Positions 12,664 to 21,453 of a DNA stretch of 64,000 nt are shown piece after piece (position 1 is the stretch's first letter; each line of letters begins with the position of its first letter). The notes beneath the pieces are model-generated. The model was not told where the DNA came from and ran no database searches. It was given only the letters and a program-made list of their open reading frames with translations. This DNA is from Nothopassalora personata. Its lineage: Eukaryota > Ascomycota > Dothideomycetes > Mycosphaerellales > Mycosphaerellaceae. Where the stretch lies: positions 558,001 to 622,000 of the forward strand of contig CM066291.1 in assembly GCA_033816765.1 (NCBI GenBank), in the 5' to 3' direction. The position numbers and the translations under genes are program-made.

Positions 12664-13155
12664 TGGGGACGATCTCCTGGCGAAAAATGATCGCAACAGA
12701 AAGCTAGAAGGCCGAAAATGGGGTTACAAGGAAGGAAGGCGAAAGGGCGAGATCGAGGAGATATGCGCCGTGCTAGAAAGAAGTCAGCTCAGGCAACGCA
12801 TCTGAGTCTCGAAGGCTGAGCTCTGCTCACGGTCGCACAGCAGCTCCCTTTACGCCACGTCAGCTAGGGGATGCAGCTGAGGAGGATGGCTGTGTTGAGC
12901 GCACTGACCTGGGAAATCGAGAGTAGTTGGGTGTAAGCAGATATCATAGCTTTCGTCTGGTACGTACATTCTGGTACTTCTGAGGCATAGCCTCTATGCT
13001 GAATGCTGCGACCAGCTGCGCTCGGGAAGAAACGCCATCTGAGTGGATGTCTCGGTGCTGCCTTTCTAGCGCTTTTTTCCCACCAACGCCTCGCTGTAAA
13101 TGCACTGAATCAATCGGCCTCATATCATCGCCGCAATCTTCCTCTTTTCTTCATC
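12664..13155. other. Intergenic region upstream of the 959-aa protein gene
   Basis: About 490 bp. It holds the promoter of the minus-strand gene on its left and the 3' flank of YTH1 on its right. A plus-strand open frame beginning near 13003 is antisense to YTH1 and is not supported. Confidence 0.5.
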
Positions 13156-14234
13156 CTAGTTCCTAGGTCTTCCATGACCGCCCTCCCTACGCTGACCACC
13201 ACCCCTTCTACCCCGACTCCTAAAGTTCCAGCGCCCGGCACCCCTATCGCCTCGCTCCCAACTTTCCCGACTCCTCTCCATTTCAGCATAGAACTCATTC
13301 TCCCTCTCCTCCTGCTCCTGCCTCTCGACCTCGGGATCCTTGACCTTCCTCACCTCCGGCTTCTTGGGATTCAAGTCCTCATCCTTGATCCACCTCGCAT
13401 GCGCTCCATGCTCACAGCACACCACCCGATCCGCCAACGGCGGGTTCTTTCGCCCGTTCGGACAGAAACCTGCCAAGTAGTAAGGACAGAGCTTCTTGTG
13501 CTTGATGTGGCGCAGGTTGCAGTAGGGCCCCAGCGGGCAGAAGCCGCGAGCATAGTGTGGACAGGCGGGGCGGCGGAGGTCGGAGGTGGGTGGGACGTGG
13601 AGGTAGGTGCAATCGTCGCCGTTTGGGCAGATGCCGTAGCGGGAGAATTCCTTGCATTCGCGTTCGTCGCGGAGATTGAAGGTGTGGGCGAATTCGCAGG
13701 ACTCGGCTTTCTTGCAGAGGCCGCGCTGGTAGTGTTTGCAGATCTAAGCAAGTGGGTGTTAGGGACTGGGTGGAGACGTGGGTTGTAATACATGTGTATG
13801 TAGATCAGTGCGCATTATATGACAGTCGATTGTCCTTGAACCCTCTCCTGTAAGTACTTAAGAAGCGCCCTGCGCCCTCGTGCTATGATGCGAGCGGTAT
13901 CGCGATCTCTGATGTAGTGTACGTGGCAGGGTGGGGTGTTGCGGAGGTGTTCACATACGAGATGTGGCACGCCTGAGCGTTCGCCTTGTGGAAGATAGTG
14001 ACGGTATGGACAGGCGACGCCTCTTGGACACGACTTGCCCTTCGCGTCGATGAAGTCTTGACAGTTCGGTCGTGTCACCTTCGAAGGCGCGCCGAGCGTT
14101 GGCAGTGTGTTCTTGAGGTGGTTGTCGAATGTGAAGGATTTCGGGGTGTATGTCTGTGGGTTGAGGACCTGGTCGGCGAGGGCCGTACGTGTGGTGGTGG
14201 TGGTGGTGGTGGTGGTGGTGGTGGTAGTCGCCAT
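13156..14234 (-). CDS. YTH1: mRNA 3'-end-processing CCCH zinc-finger protein (CPSF30/Yth1)
   Basis: Two exons, 14234-13959 and 13743-13156, give 287 aa, close to fungal Yth1. The 215-nt intron has a GTATGT donor, a CCTAAC branch and a TAG acceptor, phase 0. Five CCCH-type fingers follow in order: CQDFIDAKGKSCPRGVACPYRH; then CKHYQRGLCKKAESCEFAH, CKEFSRYGICPNGDDC, CPHYARGFCPLGPYC, and a diverged CPYYLAGFCPNG. The CKHYxRGLCKK and GFCPLGP signatures are diagnostic of CPSF30/Yth1, the RNA-binding subunit of the cleavage and polyadenylation factor that contacts the AAUAAA region. The N-terminus is a threonine run encoded by an ACC microsatellite. The C-terminal tail is Arg/Gly-rich. The gene is divergent from the CCCH/Smr gene at 14632. 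Confidence 0.9.
14190..14226. repeat. (GTG/ACC)n trinucleotide microsatellite
   Basis: Twelve or so GTG units. On the minus strand they encode the threonine run at residues 3-15 of the Yth1 product, so length changes stay in frame. Confidence 0.9.
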
Positions 14235-14631
14235 GTCGGTGGTGGTAACGTTGCTCAGTGGTGGGTGTACTGTACTGTAGTAGTGCCTTATTCTAGCTTC
14301 CGGCAGCAAGCGAGACGACTCCACATATTGACGGAATAGCGGGCAGCACTGCTGTCAGATGCCAGGGCCTAGTGCCTACTGTAGCCATCTGTTGATTACA
14401 TTACATCAACAACTACCACATTCACGCTGTTCGCCTCACTAATACGACATCCGCCGACTCGCGTCCAAGCTGAGACATCACTCGCTATCACGCTCGTTCA
14501 GGACACATCCGCTGAGCTGGACACCACACCCTGCAACACTACCCTCTCCATGATAAACAATGTGCAGCCGGCCTCCGCTCCTGTGACTCCCGCCCGGATA
14601 ACACACCCTCGACTACACCACTGCCGCCGAT
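14235..14631. promoter_or_regulatory. Divergent promoter of YTH1 and the CCCH/Smr gene
   Basis: 397 bp between two start codons in opposite orientation; both products are zinc-finger RNA-associated proteins. No clear TATA box. The right half is rich in CACC/CACTA as in many fungal leaders. Confidence 0.5.
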
Positions 14632-16978
14632 ATGGTCTCCGAGAAGATCTACGACCTGTGCCGTCCCGTGCTGGACAATGACGACCTGGAGGAAGAGGCC
14701 AAGACGGACGCGCTCGAGGAACTGTTGAGCAGCGAGCCCACATCGCTCAAAGGCCGCGCTCTGGAGGATGCGGTGCTGGGAGTCATGTGGCAGTGGAAGA
14801 CTGCGAGCGACGACAAGAAGTCGCCACCGCCGGCACGTGCTGCGAACGTCGTGCGCTCGCGATCTCCAGCGCCGTGGATACAGCGCGCAGCAACGCCCAC
14901 CTCCGGCGAGAGCTCACGTCGAGGCTCCGCAGCCACACCCTCTGTACCGCCTGGATTCGGTCCAACGCCGCCAGCACTCGCCAGGACCAAGTCGCAAAAA
15001 GTCGCCTCGCCTTTCTCCTCACCCAAACCCTCACCGCGACTGCCTTTCGCGACACCCGTCATACCCCACAGCCCACGACTCAGCGCCTACCAGTTTAGCG
15101 ACTCGTCGCCGAACACCGAGAACTACGGCGATTATGGCAGCGACACCGTCGACTGGCTGGTCAACGACGATGCCAGCAGCAATACCAGCTTTGGCGATTC
15201 GGGGTTTGCCAGTTCGTCCGAGTTCATCTCGCCATACACTGCGCAGATGAGCCCCTACGATATGCTGCGCTCCATCTTGCAGGACAATAAGAGCGATGAC
15301 GAGTTGGAACAGATTCTGGAAGCGAATGGATACGACCTGAGCCAGACTGTCAACTCGCTAATGGAAGCGCAAGGCATGGGTCCAAACGCCATGGCTGCCA
15401 CGATACAGGAACAGCATGAGCAGCAAGCCCGGACATTCTTGATCGGCAAGAGCATGTCTCCGTCATCGCGATCGGTCACTCCAGCGGGACAGCAGAAGTC
15501 GCCGACCGTCTGTCGCTACTGGCTAGCAAGCGGGCAGTGCGCTCGCGCCGACTGCCGTTTTGCGCACGAGGTTCAGAACCACATCTGCAAGTACTGGCTC
15601 CAAGGCAACTGTCTCGCTGGCACAAGCTGCCTCTTCTCCCATGATCCTACCATAATGATGCAGCAGATGAGCCTAGGCCAGAGCGGCGCAAAAACTCCAC
15701 AAAACTTTGCTCCCAACTTCCAGCTCCAAGACTACGACAGCTTTCCGGCGCTTCAGCCGACGACTAGCAACCCCTATGAAGACAGCGAGAGTGTAGACCC
15801 GAGTACCCTAGACGCAGCGTTGCAACAGCAGCAGCAGCAGACATTCGCTCAAGGTCCACCTGGACTCTTCCCCTCGTTCGTTCCCACAGGACCGAGAAAC
15901 AACAGCCGTCCTGGGTCGCGGCCGACAAGCAGACACACCTCTCGTGCAGTGACACCAAGCCAGCAGGTCAACTTCCAGGACGACGAGGCATTCCCATCGC
16001 TCGGCTCAGCCGCTTCCAAGCCAGTTGGCAAGCGGCATCATGGCAAGAGAGGTGGACATGGTCACCACAATCACGGGCAGCCCGTTCAACAGCCAGGCAG
16101 TCTTGCTGATGTGGTTCGCATGTCTCCCTCGCCTGGCTCGGTTAACGCGCGTGATGCGATGCGACGAGGTCTGAGGAACAACCGCTCCTTTACTTCAACT
16201 CGGGAGAACTCGGCGGCAGCGATGGCCATTCCGGCACCACGAGAGATCCCATGGCTTGAGACTGGCGACAAGGTCAACAATTCGTACATGAAAGCTCGAC
16301 AGGAAGCCTTCAAGCATGGAGGACTTCGCAACAAGTTCCTCCAGTCTGCAGCTCAGGCATGGAATCGCAACGATGCTCGAGGCGCCAAGGCACTTTCTCT
16401 TCGTGGTCAGAACGAGAATGCTCTGATGCGTGAGAAGCACCGTGAGGCAGCCCGTGCATTGTACGAGGGGCGAAACAAGAATTTAGCTGCTGGTACTGGC
16501 AGCAAAGAGCTCTATGTTGACCTCCACGGACTTCACCCAGATGAGGCGGTTCAGTACCTATCAGACTGTCTACGTGAGCAGAAGTCCAGCCCACGCCCAG
16601 TCTATGCCATCTGCGGTACTGGTCACCACTCAAAGAACGGCAAGGACAAGGTCGGCAAGGCCATTCACCAATTCTTGAATGAATGGCGATACGCGTTCAG
16701 GGAGTTTTCAGTGCCAGGTGACCGCAATAACGTCGGTGGCATCCTGGGTATAGATGTAAGTCAGGTCATCTTGTTCGCAGCATGCACAACCTAACATTGT
16801 ACAGCCAACGTCCTTTGATAAGGACACTGCAACGAGAAAGGCGGAGGATAGCGCTGTGGCTCTCGAGGAGAGAGGTAGCAAGGACACGAAGGTAGCCACA
16901 GTGACGGAAGATCCCCGCAAGGCGCCGCCGCAGCGGCTCGTGAATGTTGGGCTTAGCGATGATGAAGACGGTAGTTGA
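14632..16978 (+). CDS. CUE-like / CCCH zinc-finger / Smr-domain protein, candidate RNA endonuclease
   Basis: Exons 14632-16755 and 16805-16978 give 765 aa; the 49-nt intron has a GTAAGT donor, CCTAAC branch and ACAG acceptor. Order of parts: an N-terminal helical domain (residues 1-70); a Ser/Pro-rich linker; a CUE-like helix block (DDELEQILEANGYDLSQTV, about 220-245); two CCCH fingers (CRYWLASGQCARADCRFAH and CKYWLQGNCLAGTSCLFSH); a Gln-rich linker; a DUF1771-like helix region (YMKARQEAFKHGGLRNK); and a C-terminal Smr domain with the DLHG motif (VDLHGLHPDEAV) and the CGTGHHSKNG loop. The Asp-x-His of DLH is the catalytic motif in Smr nucleases such as yeast Cue2, which cleaves mRNA in no-go decay. 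A role in ribosome-linked RNA decay is therefore likely but inferred. Confidence 0.87.
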
Positions 16979-17200
16979 GACCTGGGTCATGCAGCAAATC
17001 AAAAAAGAAACTTCTCATAATGGCCGCTTCCGCTCTCTGTCGTCGTTCATGGGAAGAGATCCTGCTGTTCGCGACTCGCACTGAAGTGTCAGGATCCAAC
17101 ATTACATACGTTTCTATGGGTGGTCCGAGTAGGAGGCACGCTAAACGCTTTCAAAAATGGACACTCATCCACCAACACCACTCACAATATCTACATCGTT

Positions 17201-18241
17201 TCATCTCAACGGCTCGTTACTTTGTCTGTTCCCATTCGTCGCTTCACTATGATTCCTCCCCTCCTCAGCCTGATTCTGCTGCACCTTATCCTGATCCGCA
17301 TGCTTCGCTGGATCGAAGACGTAGATTGGAAACTCCAGCCCAGCAGTCCTCTTCACAATGACTGGCAACCTGCTCCAAATCTGCGGTGGCATAGGAATTA
17401 GAATACTCGTATCGTGCAAGTACTTCTCATACTCTGGCCACCCCGTTCCTTTCTCGTACCGCTTCTTCGCTCCCGGGCGTTCTTGTAGGGTAAGACCCGA
17501 GACGAACAGTAGCAGGACTGTCAGGAAGATGAAACCCACGCAGGAGGCGTAGAGCGCTGCGTAAGCCCCAGTGCCGCGGGGGATGGTCCCGTAAGAAGCG
17601 GGCGTGACGGCGATCATGTAAATAGACGCCTGCACCAGAATCTCACCGGCGTAGTTTGGGTGGCGGCTGTATTTGAAGAAACCCACGTTACAGACTGCAC
17701 CAGGTTCCTTCCCGGGTCCTTGCTTGAAGCGGTACTTTTGAATATCGCTGATAGCTTCCATGGAGAACGCAGCGACGAAGAAGATGATGGCGATGATATC
17801 TGTAGCTTTCCCGAAACTCGGCTGTCGGTACTGCAACACATTCGGCGAATTCAAAATCGTTACGGGTAGACTAACGATCCACACCCAAAACATTTGCGCC
17901 ACCCAGAAGCCCAAGAATGGAAAAAATTTATCCCGTTTATCATCGAAGCGGTCGTCCTTGCCGGTCTTGAGGATCCGGAATAAGAGGAACCCAGAGAGTC
18001 GCACGGCCCAGAGAATGATCATTAGGGATGATACGATTTGGCGGGCGTGGGTTGTGCCGGAGAGGGCGAGGGTGAGGATTGCTAGAAGGGCGAAGTTTGT
18101 GCCGCCCATGAAGTCGGTTAGTTTGTCGAATTTGAAGCTGAAGGCGAAGGCGAAGCCGATGAGTTGGTAGGCGACGGTTATGAGGAAGGTTATGGCGAGG
18201 TAGTAGTTGTCTAGGACGTGGACGGGGGCGTGGGTGGGCAT
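17201..18241 (-). CDS. DUF1295 / steroid 5-alpha-reductase-like membrane protein
   Basis: Single exon. The first ATG in frame is at 18241 (346 aa); an upstream GTG at 18265 is unlikely. Six or more hydrophobic segments precede the C-terminal signature typical of DUF1295 and isoprenylcysteine methyltransferase-like enzymes: GFFKYSRHPNYAGEI followed by GTGWPEYEKYL. Family members are ER membrane oxidoreductases or methyltransferase-like proteins that bind NADPH or SAM near this C-terminal helix. The exact substrate cannot be inferred. A 40-residue hydrophilic tail follows the domain. The ATG sits at the edge of a (GGT)n tract, which is therefore in the 5' leader rather than in the protein. Confidence 0.85.
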   Translation of the reverse strand: MPTHAPVHVLDNYYLAITFLITVAYQLIGFAFAFSFKFDKLTDFMGGTNFALLAILTLALSGTTHARQIVSSLMIILWAVRLSGFLLFRILKTGKDDRFDDKRDKFFPFLGFWVAQMFWVWIVSLPVTILNSPNVLQYRQPSFGKATDIIAIIFFVAAFSMEAISDIQKYRFKQGPGKEPGAVCNVGFFKYSRHPNYAGEILVQASIYMIAVTPASYGTIPRGTGAYAALYASCVGFIFLTVLLLFVSGLTLQERPGAKKRYEKGTGWPEYEKYLHDTSILIPMPPQIWSRLPVIVKRTAGLEFPIYVFDPAKHADQDKVQQNQAEEGRNHSEATNGNRQSNEPLR

Positions 18242-18764
18242 GGTGGTGGTGGTGGTGGGAGCCACTCGCTCCTGTGTTCTTCTGGTTGGTAGAGGGCGCG
18301 TAGGTTCTTTCTATGCCCCTGGGAGGATCGGTGTTGTTGAAACGCTACGCTAGAGGAAGTGCTGGAATGTTAGTCGTCGCACAGAAAGAAGACAACTAAA
18401 CACTTTATACAACAACGACTACCAACGGTATCGCAGGATTTTGGCAGTGACGATGACATATGTTGGCTCACCGCGAGCCCGTCGGGCGTATGTTTTGCCC
18501 GTTGCCCAGAGAAGACAACACTGCGAATCGGCGCATACTTAGACTTTTAAGTGACGTGGTGGATCTGCTGGAACCACGAGCTATTCTACGGGTACGGCCG
18601 TGATGCACAGATCGGCACTAACCTAAAAGTGTTGGTTCGCGACTTCTTCGGATCCTGCACTTCTTTCATTATCAAGCGACTCTGACAATTTGACATTCTG
18701 GACCATCAAACGATTGAAGAGAGCGTGGGCGATAGCATCACGTGAGTAGAGCAGCTCCGCAGAC
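18242..18764. promoter_or_regulatory. Divergent promoter of the DUF1295 and DUF3807 genes
   Basis: About 520 bp between two opposed start codons. It contains a short (GGT)n tract next to the DUF1295 ATG and no TATA box that I can defend. Confidence 0.45.
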
Positions 18765-19501
18765 ATGGCTGGTGGCAAGGGTGCGACCAAGCGCGGTAAC
18801 ATCAGAAAAGCGAAGCAAAAGCAGGCGTTAAAGAAGGCTTTGAAGGCTCGCCTAAAGTTCGAGGCCTCGTTACCGAGAATCTCAGAGGTAATTGATCTCT
18901 TCATAGCTGACAAAGGTAAGTACTGACTTCAGGTAAGGATGATCTCCTAGCATTTCAGTTCAAGCACTTCGGCGATGACACAGCACCCGAAAACTGGTTC
19001 ATCGATAAGGAGACTGCTGTCAAAGGACCTCCCCTCGACGACGAACTTGGATACTACGACGATGGTGTCAAGCGGACTCTTACAGACGAGCAGATCGCAA
19101 TCTTTCGAAGGACCGAGCTGTGGCAGATGAAGCAGGAGCAGAAAGGCGAAAGAGCCGAGGAACAGGGAGACAGAGCGGAGCGAGAGACGTCGCCAGTCTC
19201 TGACGTCTCAAGCCTGGAAGACGAGTTATTGGCGTATGCTACTGTCAAGCGAAGACATCATCTGTCACCGCCGAAGCAGCCCGCTCGAAGGACGTCTAGT
19301 AACTCCCGCAGCGATACGACCGCATCGTCGGCGACACGAAAGAGGCGGAGAGAGGAAGAGATTCCGTATGATCAGCGACATAAGCGCGGATGGGAAGGTT
19401 ATGTCGGTGATGTTGATCCTGAGCATGGTTCGCTTACACAACGACGAATGGCCCGCGAGATGGATGATCAACGCAATGAGCCTGTCGACCTGGACTATTG
19501 A
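18765..19501 (+). CDS. DUF3807-family small basic nuclear-type protein
   Basis: Start ATG 18765 (GCAGACATGG), stop TGA 19499-19501, with one intron. Two in-frame splices are possible. One is GTAAGT at 18916 to TAG at 18950, only 35 nt, giving ...IADKAFQFKHFGDDTAPENW. The other is GTAATT at 18888 to CAG at 18958, 71 nt, giving ...RISEFKHFGDD. I prefer the first because it keeps the AFQxKHFG sequence typical of the family and has the stronger donor and an ACTGAC branch, although 35 nt is unusually short. The N-terminus is Lys/Arg-rich (nuclear type). The signature LGYYDDGVKRTLTDEQI and the downstream basic tail fit fungal DUF3807 proteins of unknown function. About 233 aa with the 35-nt intron. 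Confidence 0.78.
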
Positions 19502-19834
19502 GTTATCGACGACGACTCGACATGACTGAAGAGGGTTAATGATCATTTCGAGTCTCGTCAAGTCAGTGTCACAACATGGGTAAGTGCAAGGTCCTCTACC
19601 TTCGTACGAAGCACATGATGAGAAAGCATAGTCATCCTTAGACGGAAAGCTTAACAGGAGGCTGTGCTCGGGTTCGGTCACAGACACTTACCCAGACCGT
19701 GCTTGAGCGGCTGCTGTCGACTGTCTAATCTTCTCTCTGACTGCTAAGATAATCCTTCTGACGTACCTCATTCTATATCTGAGCCATGCTAATGATCCAA
19801 GTAGGTTCTGCTGTTCGCCTGTTAAAGGCATACT
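19502..19834. other. Convergent intergenic region
   Basis: About 330 bp between the 3' ends of the DUF3807 gene (+) and the dienelactone hydrolase gene (-). It contains no supported coding sequence; it should hold both polyadenylation regions. Confidence 0.5.
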
Positions 19835-20759
19835 CTATTCCTCATCTTTGACCCAGTTATCGAACCACCTAACGGCTTGGAAGTATGCGCTTTCCTGCGC
19901 AAAAGCCTTCTTTTTGTCGGTCAAATTCGTCCGAACAGCAAAGCCGTGCTCGGCATTTGCATACAGAGAGGTCTGATAGGTCTTGTTACCCTCGAAGAAG
20001 ATTGACTCGATATTGGTTCGGTTCTCTGGCGTGTTTGAGTCGTCGAGATCACCGAATGCAATACTTATGGGTCCGGCAATAGCTTCCCATTCTTCGGCAA
20101 GCGCAGAAGATGGGTGCGCGGTGAAGCCAGCATCCACACCACGCCCCTCAGCCAGAAAGCGGGCGACATATTTGCCACCGAAACAGTATCCAACGGCTGC
20201 GACCTTCTTGGCTTCCAGCTCGCCTCGCGTGGAGTTAATCGCAGACTCAATAATGGCCTCGACCTGGGCCTGTGGGTGGCGCGCTTGCCATGCTGTCAGG
20301 TTGAAGCCAGAATTTGGGTCACTCAGCGCATCGGCTGGAACTGGATCTCCACGGAACAGGTCTGGCATTACCACGAGATAGCCAGCCTTGGCTAGACTGT
20401 CGGCGAGCAGACGATTGTTCACCAGCTCATTACCAAAGATATCGGTCAGGTACAGGATCGCGGTGTATGTCTTCGGGTTTTGGCCGCGACCACGTGGGTA
20501 TGCGAGGTACAGACTTTCTGTGAGGCGACATCAGCAGCTGACTTCACCTTTAAAAGAATGACTGACCTCCGTTAATGGATTTTGTCTGACCGGTCGAATT
20601 GCCATTGTGCAAGACGCCATTCAGATGCCACGATTCACCGTGTGTCTTGCTAAAGACATCGCCAGCATGCTCATGGTATAGGTCCGGCTCTCCGTATGCC
20701 CATGCAGCACCTGCGCCAAGCAGAACAGAAGCTGCTACCTGGAAGATAGTCGACTTCAT
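19835..20759 (-). CDS. Secreted dienelactone hydrolase family protein
   Basis: Two exons, 20759-20567 and 20517-19835, 291 aa; the 49-nt intron (GTCAGT donor, CAG acceptor) joins in frame. ATG at 20759 begins a clear signal peptide (MKSTIFQVAASVLLGAGAAWA). The mature part is an alpha/beta hydrolase of the dienelactone hydrolase type: ILYLTDIFGNEL and VVMPDLFRGDPVP blocks, the nucleophile Cys in GYCFGGKY (about residue 176), an acid in FGDLDDSN, and the His in NAEHGFAVR. Bacterial members hydrolyse dienelactone in chlorocatechol breakdown; for fungal secreted paralogues the substrate is generally unknown. The gene is divergent from DHODH, with no evident functional link. Confidence 0.88.
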
Positions 20760-21453
20760 AGTGATGGATATGATCAAGGTAGAGAGAAGGGGCAAGGACG
20801 TCCAAGGAACAGAAACCTGCCTACCTACTCACCACTGCAATGTCCGTCGCTGTTCGGACAATGCAGATTGTCCCGTCGCCCTTGCGTGACGCTTATGCCA
20901 AGGTGTTTCTAGGCTGAATTGAGGCGCACGTGCGAAGGTCTCACGTATGATGGCTTGTTGAGGTGCAGCGCCAAGGTCTCTGCCACGCTTGGATTGCATC
21001 ACCGTCGGGTGTATTAGCTGCGTGCGAGGCATAGGCTATACATCCCCTGTCTTCTGTCTGTTCCTAATTAAGAAGATGTATTTACTGTTGAGCGTATACT
21101 ACCTCGTGTAGCCATCCCTTATTTATAAAGTGAATACGTCACTCCCTTCTTAACATTAGTTATACTACGTCTCCTACGCATATAGACGCCTATATAGAAG
21201 ATGGTGAAACGGAACAGAGGGAACAACACCTCCAATTTCGACTTCAAAGGTAGAGCGTGAGAAGGGGGCGTAACCAGGAGGGGAGATCATGTCTAAAGTC
21301 ACGGCCGGACGTTATGACAGTGGGCGAGGAGGTGTATATGAAGAGAGTCCTCTGGGCGCTGGCATTGCCAAGGAAAGGTCCGAGCGCCCCTACGAAAGTC
21401 AAGCTCAATGTTGAGCTCTTGCAGGGAGAGCAGCAGCAGCAGCGACCGCCACG
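20760..21453. promoter_or_regulatory. Divergent promoter region with an AT-rich tract
   Basis: About 690 bp between the dienelactone hydrolase and DHODH starts. 21055-21200 is markedly AT-rich (TTTATAAAG, ATATAGACGCC-type words) and resembles the composition of the RIP-like tract at 45.2-46.6 kb, so it may be a small repeat relic. No coding sequence supported. Confidence 0.45.

Noticed and set aside
13003..13788. 261-codon plus-strand open frame opposite YTH1
   Set aside because: The minus strand encodes CCCH fingers with correct splicing; this frame is its complement and has no domain.
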